Shown piece after piece: positions 18,799-25,694 of a stretch of DNA of 64,000 nt; the first letter of the stretch is position 1; the number at the start of each line of letters is the position of its first letter. This stretch comes from Streptomyces sp. A0958 (GTDB taxonomy: Bacteria; Actinomycetota; Actinomycetes; Streptomycetales; Streptomycetaceae). The stretch lies in assembly GCF_004795035.1 (NCBI RefSeq), contig NZ_SSBK01000012.1, forward strand, positions 1 through 64,000. Direction: 5' to 3'. The notes under the pieces are model-generated. The model ran no database searches, had not been told where the DNA came from, and saw only the letters and a list, made by a program, of their open reading frames with translations. The position numbers and the translations under genes are program-made.

Positions 18799-18842
18799 AC
18801 GGTCCAAATCTATGGGCAGGACGGTCCAAATCTATGGGCAGG
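18799..18842. promoter_or_regulatory. 22-bp tandem duplication between divergent genes, likely operator or promoter
   Basis: ACGGTCCAAATCTATGGGCAGG would exceed the quoting limit, so in parts: each unit runs ACGGTCCAAATC-TATGGGCAGG, exact copies at 18799-18820 and 18821-18842. They sit 30 bases upstream of the glnA4-like start and 68 bases upstream of the hydrolase start. The AT-richer core (CCAAATCTAT) stands out from the surrounding GC-rich DNA. A doubled regulator site or doubled -10 element is the simplest reading. Confidence 0.6.
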
Positions 18843-18909
18843 GCGGAGGTTGTGGGTACGGTGCCGGGGTGTTCCGCGCGCCGTGCCGGACACGCCCAGG
18901 GAGGGCCCG

Positions 18910-19653
18910 GTGAACCGTCCGCTGATCGGGATCAGCACCTATCTGGAGGCTTCGGCGCGCTGGGGCGTGTGGGACCTGCCCGCCACGCTGCTGCCCGCCG
19001 GGTACGCCCGGTCGGTGCGCGAGTCGGGCGGTCTGGCCGCGCTGCTGCCGCCGGACTCGCCGGACCTCGCGGCGGAGGCGGTGGCACGGCTCGACGCGGT
19101 GGTGGTGGCGGGCGGGCCGGATGTGGAGCCCGCGCGGTACGGGGCCGGGCGCGACCCGCGGACCGGGCCGCCGGCGCCGGAGCGTGACGCCTGGGAGGCG
19201 GCGCTGATCGGGGCGGCGCTGGAGTCCGGCACGCCGTTGCTGGGGATCTGCCGGGGGATGCAGTTGCTGAACGTGCTGTGCGGCGGCACCCTGACGCAGC
19301 ATCTGGACGGGCACGCGGGCCCGGACGGGGCGACGGGCGTGTTCGGCTCGCACACGGTGACGCCGGTCCCGGGCACCCGGTACGCGTCGCTGGTGCCCGC
19401 CGCGTGCGCCGTCCCGGCCTACCACCACCAGGCCGTCGACCGGATCGGCACGGGCCTGGTGGCGTCGGCGCACGCGGCGGACGGCACGGTGGAGGCCGTC
19501 GAACTTCCGGGGCCCCGCTGGGTCCTGGGCGTGCAGTGGCATCCGGAGGCGGGCGACGACCTCCGCGTGATGCGGGGGCTGGTGGCCGCCGCCTCGGGGC
19601 CGGCGGCCGCCGTGCCGGGGCTACCGGGCCCGCTCGCCGAGCCGGTGGCGTAG
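18910..19653 (+). CDS. Gamma-glutamyl hydrolase (class I GATase-like, peptidase C26)
   Basis: Hydrolase of 247 residues with the C26/PuuD-type catalytic triad: Cys114 in GICRGMQLLN, His211 and Glu213 in VQWHPEA. PuuD-like enzymes cleave the gamma-glutamyl group from an oxidised product, and the divergent GlnA4-ALDH-SDR operon supplies such a product. The start at GTG 18910 has AGGGAGGG just upstream. Its last 33 bases overlap the convergent APH-like gene. Confidence 0.9.
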   Translation: MNRPLIGISTYLEASARWGVWDLPATLLPAGYARSVRESGGLAALLPPDSPDLAAEAVARLDAVVVAGGPDVEPARYGAGRDPRTGPPAPERDAWEAALIGAALESGTPLLGICRGMQLLNVLCGGTLTQHLDGHAGPDGATGVFGSHTVTPVPGTRYASLVPAACAVPAYHHQAVDRIGTGLVASAHAADGTVEAVELPGPRWVLGVQWHPEAGDDLRVMRGLVAAASGPAAAVPGLPGPLAEPVA

Positions 19654-20595
19654 CCAGTCCAGGGCGGCGGCGCCCTGGGCCGCCTGGAACGCCCGGAGCG
19701 TCGGCAGGCCCGGCGGGGCGGGGCGCAGCGCGTGCTCCGCGAAGTATCCGGCTACGGCGGCGAGTACGGCGGTGACGGCATCGGGGTCCGCGTCCCGGCC
19801 GAGCGGGTGGGCGGTGAACAGGGTCTCCGGGTCGGGGCCGCCCGGAGAGGAGGCGTACCCCTGGGCCGCCACGCACGGGAGCATCGCCAGCAGGTCGAAC
19901 CAGGGGGCGGCGCGCACCGCGTGCGGCCAGTCCACGAAGACGACCCGGTCATCGGTGAGCAGGATGTTGTCGGCGCGCAGGTCGCCGTGGGCGAGGGTGT
20001 CACCGGCGGCGGCCTGCGCCCAGCCGGACTCCAGTTCCGCCAGTGTGCCGAGCCGGCCGGCCGCCCAGGGGTCGAGGCGGGTGGAGCCCCCGGCGGCGTG
20101 CAAAGTCCGCCATCCGGTGAACATCGTGGACTTGCGCCCGGCGACGGGGGGCGCGTCGGCCGGGGCCGGGGTGAGGAGGCGGGCGAGGCCGCCGAGGGCC
20201 GCCAGGACGCGGTCCAGTTCGGCCGGTTCCCAGGGGACGTGGGGCTGGCGGCCCTCGATGTCCTCCAGCACGAGGGCGACGCAGGTGCCGTCGTCGTACG
20301 AGCCGAGCAGCCTGGGCGCCGGGGCGTGGGGCGGCAGGGCGGCCGTGTGGCGGATCTCGGCGCGGTGCATGTCCGGGCTGTCCGGGTTCACCTCGGCGCT
20401 CACGGCCTTGACGAAGGCCCGGCCGCCGTCGGCCAGCCGGACGCGGGCGGCGACCCCGGGCGAGAAGCCGCCGTTCTGGGTGCGGGCCTCGACGACCGGG
20501 GCGCCGAGGACGTCCTCGATGCCGCCGCGGACGGCGGCGGGCAGTTCGGACCAGTGGTGGCGGACGCCCTGGGCGGGCGGTGCGGTGGCGGTCAT
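19621..20595 (-). CDS. Aminoglycoside phosphotransferase-family kinase
   Basis: APH/choline-kinase-like protein of 324 residues. An N-lobe ATP site (FVKAVSAEVNPDSPDM) is followed by the Brenner catalytic loop LAHGDLRADNILL and the metal-binding Asp in VVFVDWPHA. The substrate is unknown; such proteins phosphorylate small molecules as diverse as choline, thiamine and antibiotics. It overlaps the 3' end of the convergent hydrolase gene by 33 bases. Confidence 0.85.
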   Translation of the reverse strand: MTATAPPAQGVRHHWSELPAAVRGGIEDVLGAPVVEARTQNGGFSPGVAARVRLADGGRAFVKAVSAEVNPDSPDMHRAEIRHTAALPPHAPAPRLLGSYDDGTCVALVLEDIEGRQPHVPWEPAELDRVLAALGGLARLLTPAPADAPPVAGRKSTMFTGWRTLHAAGGSTRLDPWAAGRLGTLAELESGWAQAAAGDTLAHGDLRADNILLTDDRVVFVDWPHAVRAAPWFDLLAMLPCVAAQGYASSPGGPDPETLFTAHPLGRDADPDAVTAVLAAVAGYFAEHALRPAPPGLPTLRAFQAAQGAAALDWLRHRLGERAR

Positions 20596-20631
20596 CGGCC
20601 CATCCTTCCCGCCGGTCCGCCCGGCGGGCCA

Positions 20632-20662
20632 CCGGTTTGGGGCCGGACCGGCCCCAAACCGG
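20632..20662 (-). terminator. Terminator downstream of the DUF4267 gene
   Basis: Perfect 15-bp stem (20632-20646 with 20648-20662) with a single central base, lying about 30 bases past the DUF4267 stop. Confidence 0.75.
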
Positions 20663-20692
20663 TCCGGCCCTGTGCACCGGACGGGTTCCGGG

Positions 20693-21067
20693 TCAGACCA
20701 GGAGACCGACGCCGGTCGCCGGCATCACCGCCGACGTCGCGGCGTGGACGCCGTAGGCGGTCGCCTTCGGCCCGCCGCTGCGCAGCACGACCAGCGCGTC
20801 CCCGGCGGGTATCCCGGCGAACACCAGCAGGTACCAGCCCAGTACCGACGAGGTCGCGGCAGCCATCAGGACGAAGACGAAAGCCCCGGGCACGATCTCC
20901 CGCAGACCCTTCACGCGCAGCCAGGGCCGGAACCCGGGGTCGTCGACCGGTGCGTCGGGGATGCCGAAACCGGCGGCGCCCTGCGGCCTGATGAGGGCGC
21001 TCGCGCCCATGAGGACGAGGCCCGCGCCGAGAAGACCGGCGACAACGGTGGCGATGGTGGCGAGCAT
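20693..21067 (-). CDS. DUF4267 membrane protein
   Basis: Integral membrane protein of 124 residues with four predicted hydrophobic helices (starting MLATIATVVAGLLGAGLVLM). The loop RPQGAAGFGIPDAP is typical of the DUF4267 group. Function is unknown. The start ATG 21067 has GGAAGGG upstream. It follows the quinone reductase gene by 65 bases on the same strand and may be in its operon. Confidence 0.8.
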   Translation of the reverse strand: MLATIATVVAGLLGAGLVLMGASALIRPQGAAGFGIPDAPVDDPGFRPWLRVKGLREIVPGAFVFVLMAAATSSVLGWYLLVFAGIPAGDALVVLRSGGPKATAYGVHAATSAVMPATGVGLLV

Positions 21068-21132
21068 CAACTGCCCTTCCGTCAAGGGAATCGTTGGTGA
21101 CCAAGCGGTTGTCGTGCGTGCGTGTCGTGCTG

Positions 21133-22050
21133 TCAGGGGACGAGGACGATCCGGCCGCGGACGCCGCCCTGCGCCATCGCCCGGTAGGCGTCGGCCGCCT
21201 CGTCGAGCGGCACGACGGCGTGGATGCGGGCTGGAAGCTCCCCCGCCGCCACCCGCGCCAGCAGACCGGCGAGCAGCGGCCCGTCGGGATGGGCGATGAT
21301 GACCTCGCCGGTGATGCCGCGCTCCTCGGGGAGCCTCGCAGCGGGCTGCACGCCGACGAAACGGCCTCCGTCGCGCACCGCCCGGAGGGCGGGCTCCTGC
21401 AGGGCTGCGGCGTCGGCCACGGCGTCCCACCCCTGGCCGAGGCCGGTGGCGAAGTCGACGCCCAGGCCCCGGACGAACGGCTCGTCGGCCGCTCGCGCCA
21501 GCCCGGTCACCTGCCAGCCACGGTCCTGGGCGAGCACGGCGACGTACGCGCCCAGCGCACCGGCCGCGCCGGTCACCAGCAGGCGCCGGGACCTCGTCGG
21601 CGCCTCGCCGAGGAGGTCGACGGCCTGGGCCGCGGTGGTGGCGTTGAGTGGCACCGTGGCCGCCGCCACCAAGTCGACTGCGTCCTGAACGACGGCGACG
21701 TACGCGGCGGGGACGAGAAGGTGCTCGGCGTGGGAGCCGTGGTCGCGGTCGAAACCGTCGAGGAACCCGGCGACACGGCTGCCGACCGGCAGCTCGACGC
21801 CCGGCCCGGCGGCCTCAACGGTGCCGGCGAAGTCCCAGCCGAGACCGGTCCAGTGGGGCTGATGGACCATGCCGAGCCGGTGGAAGACGCCCGCGGTCAC
21901 GGCCAGGTCGACCGGGTTGACCGCTGCTGCGGCGATCTTGACGCGGATCTCCGCCGGCCCCGGCTCGGCCACCGGCGCGTCAACGGTCTCGATGGACCCG
22001 GGCCCGGACGGAACGCGGACCACGGCTCGTCGAGAGGTTACCTGATTCAT
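21133..22050 (-). CDS. Zinc-independent quinone oxidoreductase, MDR family
   Basis: Medium-chain dehydrogenase of 305 residues lacking the catalytic-zinc Cys/His ligands, as in NADPH:quinone reductases. It has the GroES-like N-domain (IRVKIAAAAVNPVDLAV) and the Rossmann motif GAAGALGAYVAVLAQ. It reduces quinones or enones using NADPH, probably as a detoxification enzyme. The ATG at 22050 is preferred because AAAGGAG lies 9 bases upstream; TTG 22056 would be too close. It is divergent from an HxlR regulator, a very common pairing. Confidence 0.88.
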   Translation of the reverse strand: MNQVTSRRAVVRVPSGPGSIETVDAPVAEPGPAEIRVKIAAAAVNPVDLAVTAGVFHRLGMVHQPHWTGLGWDFAGTVEAAGPGVELPVGSRVAGFLDGFDRDHGSHAEHLLVPAAYVAVVQDAVDLVAAATVPLNATTAAQAVDLLGEAPTRSRRLLVTGAAGALGAYVAVLAQDRGWQVTGLARAADEPFVRGLGVDFATGLGQGWDAVADAAALQEPALRAVRDGGRFVGVQPAARLPEERGITGEVIIAHPDGPLLAGLLARVAAGELPARIHAVVPLDEAADAYRAMAQGGVRGRIVLVP

Positions 22051-22153
22051 CGTCAACTACTCCTTTGTGAAGGTCTCTTGTGAGGTCTTGCCATCCCTGT
22101 GCTGCGGCACCAGCATGGAAGAACCTGGTCTCCAGGGGGAAGTAGGCACCTTG

Positions 22154-22169
22154 AAGTAAGTAAGTCACC
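22154..22169. promoter_or_regulatory. Candidate HxlR operator (AAGTAAGTAAGTCACC)
   Basis: An AT-rich, repeated AAGT element in the 141-base gap between the quinone reductase and HxlR genes. Similar AAGTA-containing sites are common in front of HxlR-controlled genes. It probably overlaps the promoters of both genes. Confidence 0.35.
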
Positions 22170-22191
22170 GAGCTGAGGAGATGACTGACCG

Positions 22192-22644
22192 ATGGCAACC
22201 ATCACCGCGTCCGAGCGGCGGGCCGTGGCCAAGCGGGAGTACGACGCGTTCCTCGCGGTCTGTCCCAGCCGCCGGCTCCTGGAGCGGATCTCCGACAAGT
22301 GGGTCGCCCTCGTGCTCGCCGCGCTGGGCGGGGACGGCCCGCTCCCCGGGGAGACCACCGTCGAGGGACCGCGGCCCCTGCGCTTCTCCGAGCTGTCACG
22401 CCGGATCTCGGGCGTGAGCCAGAAGATGCTGACGCAGACACTGCGCGCACTCGAACGCGACGGGATGGTGACCAGGACCGTGACCCCCACCGTGCCCGTC
22501 ACCGTCAGTTACGAGCTGACCGACCTCGGCCGCTCGCTCCAGGGAGTCATGCGGGGAATCAAGGAGTGGGCGGAAAGCCACATGGAGGAGGTCCTCACCC
22601 ATCGCGACGACTACGACCACAGGCAGCGCGGCACCGCCGACTGA
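22192..22644 (+). CDS. HxlR family transcriptional regulator
   Basis: Winged-helix regulator of 150 residues. The HxlR signature includes VCPSRRLLERISDKWVALVL with an N-terminal Cys that in relatives senses electrophiles, the recognition helix region SRRISGVSQKMLTQTLRALE, and the wing SYELTDLGRSLQ. It probably represses the divergent quinone reductase gene and is released by quinones or aldehydes. Confidence 0.9.
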   Translation: MATITASERRAVAKREYDAFLAVCPSRRLLERISDKWVALVLAALGGDGPLPGETTVEGPRPLRFSELSRRISGVSQKMLTQTLRALERDGMVTRTVTPTVPVTVSYELTDLGRSLQGVMRGIKEWAESHMEEVLTHRDDYDHRQRGTAD

Positions 22645-22743
22645 TACGAGGGCCACCGCGACGACCGCGCGCGGGCAGAGCCGTCATCAGCGAGAGCAGA
22701 TCCGTGTCCCTCGGCCCGCACCGGACGGTCCGGGGTCCGGGCC

Positions 22744-22773
22744 GGGCGCACCCAACGGCCCAGGGGTGCGCCC
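22744..22773. terminator. Bidirectional terminator
   Basis: GGGCGCACCC (22744-22753) and GGGTGCGCCC (22764-22773) form a perfect 10-bp stem with a 10-base loop between the convergent HxlR and LysR genes. Confidence 0.7.
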
Positions 22774-22791
22774 TTGGGCCCGGACGCGCCC

Positions 22792-23730
22792 TCAGGCCGT
22801 GTCCCCGGGCGGGCCCGACCTCGTCAGGGAGAGCAGGTCGCGGGCCGGGCCCGTGGGGCGGTGGCCGGAGGGCCAGACCGCGCGCAGCTGGCGCCGCAGC
22901 CGGGCCCCGGCGATGGGGACCTTGACCAGGCGGCGGGCCGACAGCTCCTCGCCGAGCGCCAGCTCGCTCAGGACGCAGGGGCCCGCGCCGCTCTCCGCCG
23001 CGCCCTTGACGGCGGTGGTCGAGGAGAGCTCCAGGAGCGGCTGGGCCAGCGGGCCGTGCACGGCGAGCGCGGCGTCCAGGACCTGGCGGGTTCCGGAGCC
23101 GTGCTCGCGCAGGATCAGCGGGGTCGCGGCCAGTTCGCGCGGGGTCAGGGGGGTGCGGCGGCGGGCCCAGGCGTGTGAGGGGGCGACCACGACGACCAGG
23201 CGGTCGTGGGCGATGACGGTGCCGTCGAGCCCTTCCGGGACGGACAGACCCTCGACGAAGCCGAGGTCCGCGTCCCCGGTCAGCAGCCGCTCGGCGACCA
23301 CCGCGGAGTTCCCGGCGAGCAGTGAGACGGCGGTGCCGGGCCGTTCGGCGCGCAGGGCGATCAGCCAGCCCGGCAGCAGGTATTCGGCGATGGTCATGGA
23401 GGCGGCGACCCGCAGCCGGGAGTCGCGGCGGTCGCGCAGCGCCTGGGCGCCCGCGTCGAACGCCTCGGCGGCCTCCACGACCCGGCGCGCCCAGTCGGTG
23501 ACCAGGGCGCCCGCGTCGGTGAGCCGGGAGCCGCGGGGCGAACGGTCGAGGAGGGTGAGGCCGAGCTGCCGCTCCATCGAGCGGATGCGGCTGCTGGCCG
23601 CGGGCTGGGTGATGCCCACGTCACGGGCGGCCCGGCCGAGGCTGCCGTGCCGGGCGACGGCGAGCAGCAGCTCCAGCGCGCCGAGATCGGGCACCCGGTG
23701 GGACAGGAGGGCGGGCAAGTCGCTGGACAT
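22792..23730 (-). CDS. LysR family transcriptional regulator
   Basis: LTTR of 312 residues. The N-terminal winged HTH (residues about 15-75) includes LELLLAVARHGSLGRAARDV and ITQPAASSRIRSMERQLG, followed by the periplasmic-binding-fold effector domain. It is divergent from a TDT-family transporter gene with a 70-base gap, so it most likely controls that transporter in response to its substrate. It shares the short intergenic region with a TATG-GCCT-CATA dyad. Confidence 0.92.
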   Translation of the reverse strand: MSSDLPALLSHRVPDLGALELLLAVARHGSLGRAARDVGITQPAASSRIRSMERQLGLTLLDRSPRGSRLTDAGALVTDWARRVVEAAEAFDAGAQALRDRRDSRLRVAASMTIAEYLLPGWLIALRAERPGTAVSLLAGNSAVVAERLLTGDADLGFVEGLSVPEGLDGTVIAHDRLVVVVAPSHAWARRRTPLTPRELAATPLILREHGSGTRQVLDAALAVHGPLAQPLLELSSTTAVKGAAESGAGPCVLSELALGEELSARRLVKVPIAGARLRRQLRAVWPSGHRPTGPARDLLSLTRSGPPGDTA

Positions 23731-23740
23731 AAGTCCACCT

Positions 23741-23752
23741 TATGGCCTCATA
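23741..23752. promoter_or_regulatory. Candidate LysR binding dyad
   Basis: TATG-GCCT-CATA perfect half-sites, 10 bases upstream of the LysR start and in the 70-base divergent promoter gap. The position is typical for LysR autoregulation. Confidence 0.4.
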
Positions 23753-23800
23753 GAGCGGTGCTCCCTGGTGGGGCGCCGCCCCGGCCCCGAGAATCGTGGC

Positions 23801-24949
23801 ATGGCCACCTTTCCGCAGACCCGAACGTATTCCCCGTACTCCGCCACCGTCCGGCGGCCCGCGCTGCGGTATTTCGGCCCCAACTGGTACGCGACCGTCA
23901 TGGGCACCGCGATCGTGGCGAGCGCGGGCGTCGCGCTGCCCGTGCACGTCCCCGGGCTGCGGGGCGCCTGCACGGCGGTGTGGCTGCTCTCGGCACTGCT
24001 GCTCGCCGCCGTGCTGACGGCCCGCGCCGGGCACTGGGCGGCCCACCGCGACCAGGCCCGCGCCCACCTCCTGGACCCGGCCGTCGCCCCGTTCTACGGC
24101 TGCCTCTCGATGGCGCTGCTGGCCGTCGGCGGCTCCGGGATGGTCGTGGGCAAGGACGTCATCGGGCACTCGGCGGCGCTCGCGCTGGACGTGGTGCTGT
24201 ACACGGCGGGCACGCTGACCGGGCTGGCCGCCGCGGTGGCGATCCCGTATCTGATGATCGTGCGCCACCGCCCGGAGCCGGGCACCGCGTCCCCGGTGTG
24301 GCTGCTGCCGGTGGTCGCCCCGATGGTGTCGGCCGCGCTCGGCCCGCTGCTGGTGCCGGAGCTGCCCGAGGGACAGGGTCGGGAGGCGCTGCTGCTCGGC
24401 TGCTACGCGATGTTCGGGCTGAGCCTGCTGGCGACGCTGGTGATGCTGCCGCTGGTCTTCGGCCGGCTGGTGCACCGGGGTCCGCTGCCGCTCGCGCTGA
24501 CCCCGACCCTGTTCCTGGTGCTCGGTCCGCTGGGTCAGTCGACGACCGCGGTCAACGCGCTGGCCGACGTGGCGCCGGGCGCGGTCCCGGGGCAGTACGC
24601 CTCCGCGCTGGGCGCGTTCGCCGTGCTGTACGGGGTGCCGGTGATGGGGTTCGCCCTGCTGTGGCTGGCCCTGGCCGTCGCCCTGGTGGTGCGGGCGGTG
24701 CGGGGCGGGATGACGTTCTCGATGACGTGGTGGGGCTTCACGTTCCCCGTGGGCACCTGTGTGACGGGCGCCGCCGGTCTGGCCCGGCACACCGGTCTGA
24801 CCGCGTTCACCTGGCTGGCCGTCGCGCTGTACGTGCTGCTGGTGTCGGCCTGGGCGGTGGCCGGGGTGCGCACGGTGCGCGGGCTGGTCAGCGGGGCGCT
24901 GCTCGCGGCGCCGCAGGCGCCCGCGCCGGTGGCGGCCGGTACCGCCTGA
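23801..24949 (+). CDS. TDT family transporter (TehA/SLAC1 type)
   Basis: Membrane transporter of 382 residues with about ten hydrophobic helices. It has the TDT/SLAC1 N-terminal pattern (FGPNWYATVMGTAIVASAG) and late-helix TWWGFTFPVGTCVTGAA. Family members export sulfite, tellurite or C4-dicarboxylates or act as anion channels; the substrate here is not evident. It is under the divergent LysR gene. Confidence 0.88.
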   Translation: MATFPQTRTYSPYSATVRRPALRYFGPNWYATVMGTAIVASAGVALPVHVPGLRGACTAVWLLSALLLAAVLTARAGHWAAHRDQARAHLLDPAVAPFYGCLSMALLAVGGSGMVVGKDVIGHSAALALDVVLYTAGTLTGLAAAVAIPYLMIVRHRPEPGTASPVWLLPVVAPMVSAALGPLLVPELPEGQGREALLLGCYAMFGLSLLATLVMLPLVFGRLVHRGPLPLALTPTLFLVLGPLGQSTTAVNALADVAPGAVPGQYASALGAFAVLYGVPVMGFALLWLALAVALVVRAVRGGMTFSMTWWGFTFPVGTCVTGAAGLARHTGLTAFTWLAVALYVLLVSAWAVAGVRTVRGLVSGALLAAPQAPAPVAAGTA

Positions 24950-24979
24950 GAGGGCTGCCGGCCACCGGCCCCCGGGCGG

Positions 24980-25525
24980 TCAGCGCCGGGGGTCGGACGT
25001 GGCGTCGATGTGTTCGGCCACCGCGACGCACAGCAGTCGGGTGCCGGGGAGGGTGGCCCGCCAGCGGTGGCGCACCCCGCCGGACAGGAACAGGGTGTCG
25101 CCCTGGACCAGCCGGTAGGCCTGGCCCTCCGCCTCCACCTCGGCGGCGCCCTCCGCGACGTACATCACCTCGTCGTTGCGGTGCTGGAACTCCCGCCCGA
25201 GGTCGAGTTCCCCGGTGAACTCCAGGGCACTGAGCTGGTGGCGTCCGCGCACCACCCGGTGCACCCCGTCCTCCGGCACGCCGCGCACGACGTCGACCGC
25301 GCGGGCGGAGTCCGCGGCGGCGCGCAGCCGTGCGGGGGTGGTCTCCAGCGCTTCGGCGACCCGGTCCAGGGACCGGGCGCTGGGTCTGGCGCGTTCGTTC
25401 TCGATCTGACTGAGGAACGGTACGGACAGACCGCTGCGCGAGGCGACCGCGGCCAGGGTGAGTCCCAGGGATCTGCGCTGTCGGCGGACGGCGGCGCCCA
25501 CCCGGAGTGTTTCCTTCTCGTCCAT
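24980..25525 (-). CDS. XRE family regulator with cupin domain
   Basis: Regulator of 181 residues. The N-terminal Cro/C1-type HTH (residues about 8-65: VRRQRRSLGLTLAAVASRSG, then SVPFLSQIENERARPS) is joined to a C-terminal cupin_2 domain (GREFQHRNDEVMYVAEGAAE, GGVRHRWRA). This is the SutR/PuuR-like architecture in which the cupin binds a small ligand. It is convergent with the transporter gene and separated from the betaine operon by a strong hairpin. Its target is unknown. Confidence 0.9.
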   Translation of the reverse strand: MDEKETLRVGAAVRRQRRSLGLTLAAVASRSGLSVPFLSQIENERARPSARSLDRVAEALETTPARLRAAADSARAVDVVRGVPEDGVHRVVRGRHQLSALEFTGELDLGREFQHRNDEVMYVAEGAAEVEAEGQAYRLVQGDTLFLSGGVRHRWRATLPGTRLLCVAVAEHIDATSDPRR

Positions 25526-25618
25526 GTCCGGCTCCCTCCCGACTGGCCATCCTTCCGGTTACGGGCGCCTTGCGCACACCGTTACGCCAGGACGGCCCGG
25601 AAAGTGACGTCATCGGAA

Positions 25619-25667
25619 CACATGAAGGGGTGGGCCCCGCCGCCGGCGGGGCCCACCCCTTCATGTG
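25619..25667. terminator. Terminator hairpin with 24-bp perfect stem
   Basis: 25619-25642 pairs perfectly with 25644-25667 around one central base. It begins 28 bases beyond the betaine transporter stop, so it most likely ends that operon; it is symmetric and could also block read-through from the other side. Confidence 0.8.
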
Positions 25668-25694
25668 CTGCGGCCCTGGTGGGGCCGGTCCCGG

